In this document: one piece after another, positions 40,748 through 54,140 of the stretch | Layout: every line of letters starts with the position of its first letter | Position numbering within the stretch: the stretch's first letter is position 1 | Position numbers and translations under genes: made by a program | From: Daphnia carinata | Lineage: Eukaryota > Arthropoda > Branchiopoda > Diplostraca > Daphniidae | Direction: 5' to 3' | Assembly: GCF_022539665.2 (NCBI RefSeq) | Contig: NC_081338.1 | Coordinates: 5,940,446 to 6,004,445 of the forward strand | DNA length: 64,000 nt | The notes under the pieces: model-generated | What the model saw: the letters and a program-made list of their open reading frames with translations, nothing else | The model's database searches: none | What the model was told of the DNA's origin: nothing

Positions 40748-43596
40748 CTGTAGTGGTTGTCATTTTTGTATTTTTTGTTGTATTTTTTTGAAAGCAGGTT
40801 ATTTCCAATTGGTTAAAGAAAAGAGGAAGGAAATCGTAAAAAAAAAGGCAATGGAATGGAGAATAAAATCCTCAACCGCAATAATTATTATGGAAAAGGC
40901 TAATCCAACGGGATATTCGTGAGTACTTTTGGCGCTTTGAGCTATTAGGCGCCAAGTAAACCGTTGTTATGGATACCGTAGCAGACAAAGATTATGGTGT
41001 GCGGAAAGCTGAAGTCAAATTCAAGTTCGAGCAATGAATGTTGAAAAAAGGGAGAACCAGGTACACCCATTTTTGAAAAGATTTTATGAGAATGAGTTTA
41101 AGAGCCCTCTTCATGCATGCCAAATTACCATCGAAATCATTTTTGAAAAGCAAAATTGGTTTTCGTGTCCTGATTTGTAATCCGTTTTACAGTGCAAAAA
41201 GAAAATGTCCACGTGTTAAAATGAGAGGTATATATGATGTCGTGTTTCTTTGAATGTAATTTAGATGCCGTGAACTGCAACCACTTGGACGTTGCGAGAG
41301 CGGAATTTATCTGATAGCAGGACCACTGGCATCACTACCATCAGGGCCAGCAAGGTGACAGCGAGCACATTAACTACGATGGCTTCATCACCCAAATCCC
41401 TGTATTTCGCCCTACAGCACACATTGAATAAGTATATAGATTTCTTAAATATTGTGGCACACTGTTCGAAACAGCAAGTGTGATTCTATCATGACCTTGC
41501 ATTTTTCTGGTTAGTGGACGAACAAGTGCTATGAAATTTTACTTTGATTAGTAACAAGACCCTAAATGGGTAACTCTTGTTGTGACTAAAACCATATTCT
41601 AAGAAAGTAAGTGGATAAATTGTGTACTAACCCCAGGCTATTGATGGCCTTTTCAGTGATCCCAGTCAGGGAAGTGGCGATAGCCATCAGGAAAGTGACG
41701 AGTCCAAAAGTGGCGTGCACCGGTACCAAAGCGGCCCTCAGAGCAGCCGTCCTCGCCTCGCAGCACAGCAGGATCAGAAAACTGAAGAACCCAACAACCA
41801 ACTAGTCAAACGATAAATTTTCACATTTCAATTTAGGTAGGTCAACAAGTTTTGTTTTATCTCATTTTCTTTTGCCAATTTTTCATCTAGTCTGATAAAA
41901 CCACTTGTTTGTCCTTAGCATTTGTGCGCCACATACGCTGATGTAAGCTGTCACGTATAACTAGCTCGCGTAAAGCCGGTCTTTTATAGTCTAATAAGCA
42001 TTTTTCGTTGAATTAGTGAGAAAATAATAGAAGCATCTCGTGACGAACGACGTCAGCAAAGTCGTGCTTGTTAGAGAAAAAAAAAATAAAGAATTAGCCA
42101 ATACAAAGAAGCGAGTCGCCTTTGGTTGTGTGTGGTGAATTTTGAAAGGGTTGGACTGGAAAAGGCGGTTTGACGATGACGTATGTGCGATGTGGTCAGC
42201 GCAGTGACGATGTTTTTTTTATTGTAATACTAACTCTATTACCATCCTGGCTACCTGTATGGCGAATAATCCCATGGTCGTGAGACCCATCCATGAGTGC
42301 AGGCTCCAAAAGTTTTCGATTGGTGGAACACTCAGGTTACGCGAGTCCCACACGGTGAGGAAGCCCATGACGATGGCCGGCACTGCCAGAATGTGGAACA
42401 CCTGGACGAGAGAGAAAAATACGGACACAAGAATAAAGAGCCATTCCCATTGGAGAAGATGTGTGGTCTTACCGTATGAAAGAGCTTCTTATAAATGTGA
42501 CGACAGCAACCAAACGAACGGTACGACAATAGGGCTATTTTTATTTATTAAAAAAAAAAAGAAAAGAAAGCACAAAAGTTTTTTTTTTTTTTAGTACGTA
42601 GTACAATGTAAAGGCTGTTAAGAAGCGAAAAAAAAAAAAAAAAGTATAACATCAAAGTTTTAATCTGAAACTTTAAGATGAACCTTGTTGTCCAGAATGC
42701 TGGGCAACAAAAGGTCATGTTATAGTTTTAATTTAAAAACAAGAAGGTGGTCCATTGTTGTTGTGCCGGTCTTGGAACCCTTCACCCATTTGAAACGACG
42801 CGTATATTTAAATTCTTGAATGTGTATCAATAATTTACCATTTCCAGACAGGTAGACGAATCCACCGACCATGAGCACTGGATGATAGTTGAACAGCAGT
42901 TTGGGTTGATCGCGCCATCCGACTCCTCCAAGATATTGGAAGACCCAGAAAAGGACGAGGCCGAGGGCGCCATGCAACAAGAGTTGAGTCAAACCCAGAA
43001 GCCATCCGAAAAAGCACCAATTAGGTGGACTTGACGATCCTGCGTCCGAGATGCTCACCGTCTCTACCTTACCAGATCTGGATAAACGGATGGAATGAGA
43101 AAAACAAGTAAGTGTTGGTTACCATGGCCCCCTTTTTTTTAATTCTCCCCCACTTGAAATCTTTGTATATAATGGAGGCCGTTAACGATGGCGTACCGCT
43201 ACTACTCTCTCTCTTTTTCTATTGTGTTTGTTGTGCTATTCTCTACGAAGAGAAAGAGCCGATCAACTCCCCCCACGAATAACTAGCAAGGTTATTTATG
43301 TAAGCTCAGGAAATTTGATTAAAACAAAAACACTTTGACGTCGTCGCAAAGGAAATGGAAGAAACAAAAGAGCGCAAAGGCAGGACATTAGGCATTTTGA
43401 TGACCCACTTCCTGTTGGAATTGTCACTTGCAATTGTTGATATTATTTGACGTTGTTCGAATCGCCATGACGCCAGGAAAACCCGTGTTCGTCTTCCAAG
43501 GTTTCGCGTTAAACCGTAAACTGCGCAAATTTTTTCATCGGTACCGTGAAAGAAAAAAAACTTGACGTTTCAAAGCAAAGTATCTCACCTGGCCAT
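40570..43596 (-). CDS. cytochrome b561, transmembrane ascorbate-dependent reductase
   Basis: Exons 43596-43589, 43077-42839, 42534-42473, 42401-42255 and 41801-41632 are common; the message then ends with either 41411-41261 (258 residues) or 40747-40570 (267 residues), both in phase. The protein has six membrane spans. Family signs are LFNYHPVLM, SGNALLSYRSF, KKLFHTVFHILAVPA, the SLHSW helix and PVHATFG; the conserved His residues bind two hemes, one near each face. Family members move electrons across endomembranes from ascorbate to monodehydroascorbate or ferric iron; the fly member is nemy. The first coding exon is only 8 bases (ATGGCCAG); the long open frame downstream has only a GTG, so this spliced ATG is preferred. 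Both last exons encode the sixth span. Confidence 0.9.
41261..41411 (-). other. proximal alternative last exon of cytochrome b561
   Basis: Acceptor CTGTAG at 41412. The exon encodes KYRDLGDEAIVVNVLAVTLLA, then a basic tail ending VQVVAVHGI and TAA at 41261-41263. The aligned core (VVNVL..TL) matches the distal exon, showing an old exon duplication. Confidence 0.8.
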
Positions 43597-46500
43597 CGTA
43601 GAGAAGCACAAAATTCCAAGTGAGCAGTTAATTCAAAACTAAGAGGGAGAGACGCGTGGTAAAAATCACTGAACTAGACACTCACAAACACCTGTCCGAG
43701 TCAAACGAAACTCTAGAATCTAGTAAGACCGATGCGTCGTCGTGAAGTAGCCCCCCTCACTCTACACGAACGTGGTTGAGAACGCAGTCCCACAAAACTC
43801 AGCCTTGAGCGTGTGTTGCCACCAACACACACACACACAGACAGACGTAATGGAAATAAGCCTGGAGCGTTCTTTCTCCCCTTCCCCGCTCTCGTAGTGG
43901 CGATGATTGCATTTTTACATTGCTGGATAGTGAGGAACGAACGCGAGTTATACTCGGCCTAACGAAAAGCGGTTGACGTAGTAACCGTAGTAAACTGTAG
44001 TTGCTTTCATAAAAAGGACAACGCCCTTTTCTTTCTTTGCTGGCCTTTAGCCCTTCAAACACTTCGCCTCTGGGAGGCTTCTATACAAAAGAGTTTGTTG
44101 ACTCGTACTTGTTATAGAGAGCTCTCTTGCTAAGAGGCCCACTCTTTCTTGTCGGTTTTTATTTTTCTTGGCTCTCAGATTGACCCCGCCAGCAACTTTT
44201 GCTTTCTCATTCGACGATGAGGAGAGCCCTTGTGTGTTTCAAATTCCATCCATGTCGAGCAAAGGCTTACATTGTGTACTTTTCATACTTTTCCCCGGTT
44301 GAACGCAAACAGTTAAACGTCTTTAAAAGATGTCATTTAGGAAAATTGCGTCCTTTTTAAATGGGGAAGTGAAAGACGTATTGTTGCTGTATCATCTATT
44401 AGTTTTCGAATAACCCACTTTCACGGGGGGGGGGGGGGGGGGGTTGTATCGAGCCTTTCATCAATTTTGTTTTTGAATCCATGTGAAAGTTGATACGGCT
44501 GACTCCAATTATCGAGACGATTGTTATCAAGCGTTTAACAGGGTTGGGCGGGTGTTGTCATTAGCGAATTGGACGTGACATCGAAATTGCAGGAGGAAAA
44601 AACACAAGCTTGTAATTTGCCGGGCTTTCTCTCGTTTCGTGCCACACACACACACACAAGAAAACGAAAGAAAGACAGGACAAGATAAGTGCGTTTGTAT
44701 AGTACTCGAATCGTCATTGGAACCAATTTTCTATCTGCCCTAGTGGCTCAAACCGGAATTATTCAATTAATGAAGGAGGACGAGTAGGACAAAAAGTAAC
44801 TAGTTGTAACTTCCTTGAAGATGATCGCCATTTCCTGTCTAGACCGGCCTTTCTAAACCTTTGCTCCAATGAGCGCCGCCCTGTCCAATCCAGTTTGGAT
44901 TTTTCTTTTTAAATTCTACATGTAACGACGTTGCAAAAAAAAAAAAAAAAAAAAAATGTTTCGGACGTCTGACATTTGAAACATTTTCTTTATTTCAATG
45001 TGATCAAAGGTTTTTTTTTTTGGCTGTCGTCGTTGTTAAAATGGGAATCAAATGTTTTACTTACTTGAAAGCCATGATTAGAGGATTTGGGGAACTTGAG
45101 AAAAGCCACTGATAAATTCAACCGTAACGGGTTTTGTTTTTCAATTAAACCAAAATGTAAATTAAATGAAAACAAGAAAAAGATTTGAAGTCGACCACTC
45201 GGTTGCGACACTGGTAACCGACTGACCGACGACGACAGCATATGGCGGGCGAGAAACAGCGAGCGGATGAGCCGTGAACGAACGAACGAACCGTCTGCGG
45301 TGAGGCGTGGCCAAACGATTTCGATTGCTACACTTGAACGTGCCTTTTTTTTTTTTTTTTGCGGGTGCATCACGCACACACACGTTTACTTATTTTTTGG
45401 TGGACGTCATCACGCTCACATGCGGACGATGGCTCCAATTGAACGATGCACCCTGTGGATTTAAAAAAAAAAAAATTTTGGCTTTACGTGATCAGATTTT
45501 TAATTCGAGGAAACGTTTTATTGTTTTTTTCGTTCGCTCGTTCGTTCAATGCCAGGCCAATAACCGGAAGGGGTGAACAGTTCAAATTGTTTGAAATTTG
45601 AATTATTCATGTGTGGGTCACCGCATGAACGTTCTCCCTCTTTCCAACCCTGTGGAATTCGTTGTTCGGTTAGCCCTCCTTGAAGCGTGTTATCGAATGA
45701 TTTATCATTTTATTATCCAATACTTTTTTTTTTTTTCGAGGTCGCCCTACACCAAAATTCATCTTGGCCTATATTGGGGTGGAGGGAGAGGGAACGACCG
45801 ACTTGATTCACGAAGCGTGCGACGCTTCATTTTTCTTTCTCCTATTCGCCGAAAGGTTGCACGCAAAAAACATTTTGCTGCACAATTTTCGTGACTTTGG
45901 CCGACGATTGTTGCCATTTTAGTTTTTGTTTCCCCCCCCCCCCCCCCAAAGAATAAAAACCCTTAAAAGAAAAGTGGAACAAAATTGGAATGCGTCGAAT
46001 TTCGGTTATTAAAACCAGTTTTTGTTTCACGTTTAATTTCAAGAGATCGTCTCAAGCAGACGAATGAAGGATTCCAACCTGTCTTGCGATGGGGTCATAG
46101 ATCCTGTTCCTTTTACGGTTGCATCCTCTTCACTTGTCAAAATAGCAAATGCATCTACTAACACAATTTATATTTCTCGAGTTTTTTTTTTGTTGCTACG
46201 TGTTTATTGTCACTGGCAACACTCGCATGCGCAGCAGGTTTCTATTTCTCCTAACGGTCAGGAGACGTTTTTTTTTTGTTTTTTCTCTTTTGTACAACTA
46301 ACAAGCCAAACCAAAATACTTTTGTTTTGTTTTGTTTTTGCTTTGTACCGACCCCGTTCACCTGGATATTGTTTTAAAAGGCAGACCAGTTGATTGGGTT
46401 ACGCGTCCCACGCTCCAACTAGCAAAGCCCCGTCAGAGTCAAATGGGAAATCCGTGCTTTTTTTTTGTTTCTTTCTTTCTTTCCTGATATTTTCATTTCA

Positions 46501-46914
46501 CACGTGTTGTTAGACTACGCCAGTCTAATTAGCGGGGTAGCGAGTACCACCCACGAGTCTGAGAGAAACTCATGGTAAAGACCAGTAGCATTCGTAGTAG
46601 TAGTAGTAGTAGGTAAATAACGGGATTATTTTTCGTCTTGTTTCAGCAGCCGGCCAAGACACGCACGCCGCCATGTTTACAAGTATAGAGCGGGACGAGG
46701 GGGGAGGGGAGGAAAAGAATATGTATTCAAAAACGACAACATGAACAACGTCCAAACGAGAAAGAAACTTGGACTGAAAACGAAACGTCGGGTGTCGGTG
46801 GGAAAAGAAGAGGCCTACAGCCAAAAATGATTGAAAAAAAAAACAAACAAAACAAACAAAACAACACACACAACCACAAACTTCGTGTTGTCGAAAAACG
46901 AAATATGTTATTTT
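43597..46914. other. intergenic region between cytochrome b561 and the homeobox gene
   Basis: About 3.3 kb with no recognised coding exon. It includes the cytochrome b561 promoter side, a 19-G run (44425-44443), a 16-C run (45932-45947), poly-A/T tracts and a (TAG)n patch near 46597. The 3' region of the homeobox gene occupies the right end. Confidence 0.5.
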
Positions 46915-49371
46915 TCAAGCGTCGTTTAAACTTAAAACAACGTCGTCGTCGTCGCCGCCGCCGTCCGCAGTTGCGTAGGCGCCCGAATGCGGCGCGAAAT
47001 CGTTTGCGGTTTTGCTGCTCTTCGGCTCGTGCACCTGATGGTGTAGGTGGTGCAGTCCCGTTTTCGACGAGGCGTTCATGAACGCCATGTTGGCTAAATG
47101 AATTTCATCGCCGATGTCGCCGTCGTCGTCGGCCGCCGCTTCCGATTGCGACGCGTCCAGGCGTCGCAATTGAGACGCCAGCGACGGATCCGATTCTTTG
47201 TCGCTGTTTGCATTGTTGCCCGTTGGGTTCATGAAAGACGAGGCCAAATCCAAGGCGCCGTGACTCACGAAGAAATGGTAATCGTCGGCGCTCGCACCGA
47301 TGGTGACGCTTCCGTCTTCTTCTTGATTCTCGTGATCTTCGCGGTACGTTGGATGCTGAGTGGGCGGCGCCGGGTGATGGTAGACGGGCGATGAGGCCGT
47401 CGACGTGGTTGTCGTTGCAGTCGTAGTGACGTAATGAGGCCAGTCGGGCGATGGAGACGCCGACAAGTGGGCCAGAAACGGGGAAGGTGTCACGCTCCCG
47501 CTCGTGTTCACTGCGGGTGTTACCAATCCGAACAAAAAAAAAAAAAAATATTCCGGTTCACTAACTTCGTGCTAAAAAAAAAAAATCTACGTTTTGTTAA
47601 AGGAAGAAATCTCACCGTAAATCTGTTGTTGGACAGGTTCCCCACTTGCCTCTGTTGGAATTTTTGTGTTTGAATTTTTTTTTAAATATTATTTAAACGT
47701 GAAATGTGTGACGTTTGAATGAAAAGGCTCACCGTTGGTCGATGTGGGTAGAAGGGGTTCCGGGTGATAAATGTAAGACGATTCGTGACTGACTATGTTT
47801 TGTTGATGATGGTGCAGATGATGATGATGATGATGATGATGATGCTGCAGGTATTGACTGAAGAGCTGCTGTTGCTGATCGCAATCTTTGCTGATCATCG
47901 GACACGATGACGACGAAGCCTCCGGCTGCTGTTGCATCAATAAGCCACCAACGTCGGCCGTCATGGACGTGACGCTGGCAGCGTCACGTTCGAACGGATT
48001 CTCGTGACCTTGGTGTGACTGTTGCTGAGCCTGTTGTCCGAGGTGTTGCTGCTGTTGTGGGTGGTGTTGATGGTGTTGGTGATGCGTGATGCGCTCGTGC
48101 TTGCGGAATTTGGCGCGACGGTTTTGAAACCAAACCTGTCAATGGTACGTAGTTATTCATTTGACTGCTAGATGGCGTTTGCTCTGCTTTTTTTTTTTTT
48201 TTTTTTTCTTTTGTTCCGCAATGCATTGGCGAGCAGAAAAGAAGCGGCTTAAGCTTTGAAAAGCTGATCAACGACTAGAAAGGCGGAAGGAGTTTCGAAA
48301 ACGCAAAAGATAGTAAAAAAAAAAAAAAAGAAAGGAAAGTGAAACCTGAACGCGTGCTTCTGTGAGATCGATTTTGACGGCCAATTCTTCGCGGAAAAAG
48401 ACGTCGGGGTAGTGGGTTTTGTGGAAGGCGTGTTCCAGCTCCTCCAGCTGGAAATTGGTGAAAGTCGTCCTGCACAGATGGAAATTGTTTTTTTTTTCTT
48501 ATGTAATGTCTTTCTCAAACGATGATTGTGCATTTGTCAGATGTTAACTGTACCGATATCTTCTTTGTTTTCGTTTCATCGGCCCGTGACCGCCGGATGT
48601 TTGCTGCTGGTGTTGCCCCACGGCCAAGTGTCCCTGCTGAGATCGGGTCGTCGACGAGGTCGAAGGTGAATCGTCGTCGCCACTGTCGTGATGTTGAGTT
48701 TCCGGCGAGCGGAGAGCTTCTTCGTCCGCACCATTAGCCCCATCGGCTGGTAAGGAATTAGCTTTAAACAAGATGTAGCACACAGATTGATGTGGACTTT
48801 AAGGTTACACGAAAAACAAAACAAAAAAAACTTATTATAATTAGCTTAGCTTAATTTAGTTAGAAATGCCTTTAGCTGTGCTGAAGACCTGAACCTTACC
48901 TGCTCCGTACAGTCGCCTAGTGTTGCTGTGCTCTCTCTCTCTCTCTCTATAATTGAATCAACTATGCTCTAACAAGGTTATAACAGCTCTTCTATACGCT
49001 CTCTCTTGCTAGCTACGATTTCTACATATAAGTTCGACTGCGTGAAACCTGTCGCTTTGCAGTTCGACGAGATCTCCTTCTCACCTCATCATCCCGATGC
49101 TCCCGAACGGAATTCGTCTTTTTTTTTTTTTTTTTTTTCTCTTTACTCCCGACGTCCAACTTTAGTAAGTGACTTGATATTAATTTATTAATTTTTTTAA
49201 AATTATTTTATACTTTCAACATTTTCTTCCTTGTGTTTTTTTTTTTTTTTAGTTTTTACGGCGTAGAAGGGGGAAAGAAAAAGGGAACTAAATAACCGAA
49301 TCACGTTGACACGATGACTTATCAAAACTTTGTCGTGGAAATTGTCACGACTTTGAAGTAATTACCTTCAC

Positions 49372-49408
<37 letters not shown>

Positions 49409-49819
49409 TTGGTCTTTGTGTAGGGCTAGTTTGGAATGACTTATTCTAATCAGCATTTTGCTTGCCTCATCTTTTATACATATTTTATTTTAATGACTGG
49501 AATTACCTAAGTGAGTGGATGATGAAGCGGCATGATGATCCATTAGAAGTAATCCATTGTTGTTGTTGTTGTTGTAAGGTGGCGGAGGTGGTTGGCTCGA
49601 CGGAGGACATTCGAGCGAATCGAATTGCGATTGGATGGAGACTGAAGGATCATCGGGACTGGCCGGATTGTAGTGCAAGATATCGTGAATGGAGTAACAA
49701 GATGGCGGTAGGCAATTGAGTCGGAAGTGTCTCAACGGCGACGAAGAGGACGAACTGCCGGAATCGTCCGGATCGGCAACAACATGGCCCGGGTTGGTTG
49801 TGCTGCTATTGTTGTTCAT
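46915..49819 (-). CDS. paired-like homeodomain transcription factor (aristaless/Pph13 type, Q50)
   Basis: Six exons (49819-49507, 48746-48554, 48469-48346, 48135-47733, 47651-47616, 47510-46915) give 554 residues with consistent phases. Near the N-terminus CYSIHDILH resembles the octapeptide/eh1 Groucho-binding motif. The homeodomain is residues about 165-224: [20 protein letters not shown], then [20 protein letters not shown], then [12 protein letters not shown] with Gln at position 50. The two introns inside the homeodomain split it after RRYR and before VWFQN. Long Gln and His runs follow (H8 at about 47.82 kb). No paired domain and no C-terminal OAR motif are seen. The FFREELAV helix points to Pph13, which controls photoreceptor genes in insects; Arx/al is the alternative. 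Nuclear DNA-binding regulator. Confidence 0.9.
47816..47842 (-). repeat. ATG/CAT microsatellite encoding a His run
   Basis: A nearly pure trinucleotide repeat within exon 4 of the homeobox gene gives eight consecutive His codons. Length variation between alleles is likely. Confidence 0.7.
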
Positions 49820-50108
49820 CGTGAATGCATTGCACTGACTCTTATTTATTTTATTTTTTTTTTTTTCACGGACACTGTTCTTGCAGTCTGGCTCAAACGA
49901 GTTGACCGTCTGGATGAAATGTCCGACCAGAGGCACTCGCCAACATCATGCAACCCAAACGGACCGATCTGATTGACACCGTAGCGCATGTCCGCCTTCC
50001 CCCACTCGACACTCAGGTATGGAATTATGATTTTCCAATGGGGTGCTTTCAACTTTGGGGGCCCTTCTTTTTTTTTTTTCCGGCTAGTTATAAGTCTATG
50101 TTATTTTT

Positions 50109-50132
50109 GTGTGTGTGTGTGTGTGTGTGTGT
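50109..50132. repeat. (GT)n microsatellite
   Basis: Twelve GT units without interruption in the region upstream of the homeobox gene. Confidence 0.9.
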
Positions 50133-51838
50133 CGTTGGTACATATAGAGTACCGATCCGCCTTCCCCATCCCCCTCCCGTTTCGTCATTATTTAGTGATC
50201 TAACGGATTTCGAAGCTCTACAAGCTTTTTCCCTACCTTTTTTTTGTGTGTGTTGGAGAAGAAAAAACCCAGTTTTTTCATGTTTTTGTTGTTTAAAAAA
50301 AAAAAAAAAAGGGGGGAAGGATAAAAATCCACCCTTTGGAGAACAACACACAAAAAAAAAAAAGAGGTACCAAGAAGCTTTTAGATTTTTTTTTGTTTGA
50401 TCATATTTTTTTTTAGAAATGAAGTAGAAACAAATGATCGATTCGTGTATAACAGCGCACAGTGTGCAGAATGCGAATTCAGGGCAACCAATTAGGCGCG
50501 CAGAGGTTATAAGGTAACCCGGCAAAAAAAAAAAAAAAGGTGTGGGATGGAAGAGGAAGGGACCAAACTTTTGATAGGCTTTCCAATCCAATCATGACAC
50601 GCACTCGACAAAATAGTTCTTTATACACACACCTGAGGCAAATCGGGAAAAGGATCCAATCCGATATCTTTGTATAGACGTGTGTTTATACAATTTTATT
50701 TTTATTTTTTTTTTTTTTTTTAGGGGGGGGGGGTTATTTCTAGTAGAAAAAAAAAAAACAAGATTTAAAGAAGCATACCGTACAATCTAATTTTCTTTTC
50801 TCTCTCTATCGACATTTTTTTTTTTTGAGCTCCATCACTTTGTCGGCTTGAATAATCAATGGCGGGCTCGTAAACTATTGAAAATGAGTTTTTTTTTTTT
50901 TTTTTTCTTTTCTGTTGGGTGTCCGGCAGTGTGTCTATGTAATGGAAACGGTGAAATAATTTCACACAGCTGTTAGTTTTGAGGCGTTGTTAGTTCATTG
51001 CGGCGCAATAACCAGAGAGAGAAAAATCTGTCCGTTCTGCTGCGTTGCTGGACGGGTAAGCGTGGCGGGCCGTTGGAATACTTTAGCACATTTCTGGGCA
51101 TATATCGGTCGGGTGCCTATGTGGAACACAACGTGATGTACACTCTATTTCTTTCCATCTCGTTTGCTCTTACCCACAAAAAAAAAAAAAGAAGGTAGAG
51201 ATATGGTCCTCTTTTCTTTTTTTATTGTTATTAATGCGACTGCAAATTGAACGTGTCGGAGAGCGCGGGGAAAAGAAAAGAGGCAAGTTTCAAAAAAAAA
51301 AAAAATAAATTGGGTCCCTTTTTTTTTTTTTGAGTATCAGTAAAAAAAAAAAAAAAAAAAAAACAGCAAATGGATGAGGTGAATAGACCGCAAGAAAAAA
51401 AAAATGATTATTTTTCTGATGCGCTGTAAAGAAAAGCATAAATTGCATTGGCGTAAAACACCAGGGCCGGGCATCGATGTCACCAGCTAACTTTCTAGCC
51501 GTGTTTCAAACAAAACAGCCATTGTGTGTGTGTTAGACGATGGCAAACAACAACGGCTCTAGTGGCCATTACTCGTTCGGTACTTTTAAGTCTTTCTTAA
51601 TTTTTTTCTTTGCGAATTTCAAATTCAATTTTTTTTTTTTTTTTTTTTTTGCCTTAAGAATCCAAATGGCTGTTTGTTCTTTTTGGATTTGCGGGAGTGA
51701 CATTTGCACGGGGGAGACATGTAGGGCTTCCTCACGGTTAGCGCGGATCACGGACACGACACGTCTTCTCTAGGTCACATTGAAAAAAAACTGGCGCTCT
51801 TTTTTATTTTCTTAACAAAACACGTCCAAATTAATGGG

Positions 51839-51872
<34 letters not shown>

Positions 51873-52430
51873 GTTGTTATCTCCAATCTTGAATTTTTTC
51901 AAGGTTCCGTTGAACCTGCCCCCGTAAAAGAAAACGAAAATAATTTAACAGTCGATGATAACACACCCACGATGTTTTTGTCCTCTGCCCAAAAGACCCT
52001 GAAGATTTTTGTTCATCGACGAAACATTTAGGAATTTTTCCTGAACGTCATCGCTTCCATTTTGCCGTCCAAAAAGAAGAAGGTGTCATCATTTGATTGC
52101 GCTTCTTGGAATTCTTTGCGTGTGTGGGATGAAAAGCCACTAGACTTGGAAGGAGCGGCCGCGCTGCACGAGGAAAAGAAAAAAAAGGCCAACCTTTTTG
52201 AATGCCAAAGAGAAGGTCCAAGATAACATCCATGAAGAAGAAAGGCAATAGAAAATGTTTTTCTTCTTTCTTTTGAATGGCTAGAGGCGCTGTTGATAGG
52301 AGCCAGTGTTTGTGTTCGGCTGCGGCATTTCGCCCCGAGGCTCTCACCTGGCCTTATCTGCTGTACACCAGACATGTTAGCTGAAGGAGGAAGGAAGGCA
52401 GTCGAAAGAAAACTGGTGGATGGAATAGTA

Positions 52431-52462
<32 letters not shown>

Positions 52463-52487
52463 AAAAGAGAGAGAGAGAGAGAGAGAA
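52431..52487. repeat. (AG)n microsatellite
   Basis: Two AG blocks separated by a short A-rich interruption, about 57 bases in all. GAGA-type sequence can act as an open-chromatin element in arthropods, but nothing here shows that. Confidence 0.85.
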
Positions 52488-54140
52488 CCTTCTCGGGTCC
52501 TTTTCTTGTTCCAGCATACATATTTTTGGTATTACAGTAGTGGTACAGTACCTCATGGTCATCAGTTGCTTTCAGCTCGTCACACGCTCCGCTCTGACTC
52601 TCCCTATTTCGCCTTGTTCTTTTGACGGATTTTCACTTGCATTTTGCGCCTGTTTGTTTTTTGTTTTTTGTTTTTTATGTAATTACAGTTTGGTGCTCGT
52701 TTTGTTGCTCTTCAACTGCTTCCACCTCCGCAAAGTGTTTTTTTTTGTTAGTGTCAGTGGTTGTTACATGTGAAAACTCGTGCGCGCTGTTACCACCATC
52801 GCTATTTCACATCACCCTCGGTTGTTTTTGTTTTCTTTTAGCCTTTTCTAAATGGCTTGGTGATTTCAACCGCAGCCTCTCCCCTCGAAGATTTTTGGAA
52901 AAAAATTAAGAGAAATCATCTCAATTTTCTTGTTGCGTTGAAATCAGGTAAAAAAAAACAACGTGTGTAGGAGAAATCTTAATCAATAGTCGGCAAAGGG
53001 TGTCAAATGACGTTTCATTTGCGTTTCGTGTCATTTCCGTTTTGACGTCACACTGCAAAGAGGAAAGTTTTTTTTTTTTTGTTTTTTATTCTGTCGAGTA
53101 AGAAACGTCACTTTCCCCTGCGTGTTCAAATCACGTCCACTGATTGAAAAATTGTTTGGCTCGCCCTGGCGCACGTAACAGGTACCCACTCAGCTATTTT
53201 GGAGGGGAGGAAATTCGAAACCATTGGCTCTCACCGGGGTCGAAAAATTCTTGTGAATAATGTTATTTATTTTCCTGCACATTTAAAGAAAAGAAAAGAA
53301 AAAAAAAAAAAAAAAAGAAAAACCTTTTTTTTTGGTTTTTTATTGTTAACGTTGACTAACAAAGTACACGGGCACGTCCGTCTACCCACACGCCGTTCGA
53401 ACACGTCACGACCGCCCTGTGAAACCGATAACAGAAAAAGAGCGTGAAAAAAAAAAAGAAAGAAATAATTAAATTTGTATTTTTTTTTTTTTTTTAACGT
53501 CGTTTCCTGTCTGCGCCTCTCCTTAAAAATCAACAAACGGGATCTTTTTTTCTCTTCATTCTTTTTTACGATTATTATTCCTAAGGTAACATTTTTATTT
53601 TTATTTTTTTCTATCTCGTTTGCCTGCGGATCCGATTAATGGAAATTTACTCTTTTTCAAATTAACAAAACGGGACTTGAAAAAAAAAAACGAGGTTGCA
53701 TCACAGGTGTTTCGTATATCATTTCATCATCGTGAATTGGTAGTGGGAGGCAAACGCACCTGCGCCTCACGGTCGCGCACGTACGTCGCTTTCGCGATTT
53801 ATTAGCGTATTCTTTTCTAATTTAATTTTTTTTTTTTTTTTTTGAAATGGCGTTTCACGATGACACTGCATTTTTTATTTTAATTCAAATGCGTCGTGAC
53901 TGCCATTCGAGATCCGTTATTGTCATAAGATCAAACACAAGTTGACCCACTGAAACAGAGACATCCGTCAACGAAACGTCTCCATATGCAAATAGTTTGA
54001 TAGTTATTTTGTCTGCTTTGAAAACAAGTTCCATTATGGCGACGTTTTTTTTTTTTTCTTTTTTTCCTGAAAGAATTTCAATGTTTTATCATTTTTTATT
54101 CAAATATTATTTTTTTTTTTATGACAGGAATTGTGCGGCC

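Larger units (their letters stand above)
49820..54127. other. large non-coding region between homeobox and calpain genes
   Basis: About 4.3 kb with no recognised coding exon on either strand. It is rich in poly-A/T tracts, with a (GT)12 run (50109-50132), an 11-G run (50723-50733) and an (AG)n block (52431-52487). It is a natural place for homeobox control elements and for 5' untranslated exons of both neighbours. Open frames here are low-complexity. Confidence 0.5.

Noticed and set aside
42720-43058. Cytochrome b561 start inside the long frame at 43058
   Set aside because: That codon is GTG. Splicing from ATGGCCAG at 43596-43589 to the acceptor at 43078 gives a normal ATG start in phase.
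46827-47394. Plus-strand Arg-rich open frames opposite the homeobox last exon
   Set aside because: They are complements of Asp/Ala/Ser codons (GAC, GCC) of the real minus-strand coding exon, whose phase fits the preceding exons.
49907-49936. Upstream Met for the homeobox protein at 49936
   Set aside because: The extension passes through a poly-Lys stretch made by a T-run (KKKNK), typical of untranslated or intron DNA; the Met at 49819 starts the Ser-rich N-terminus cleanly.
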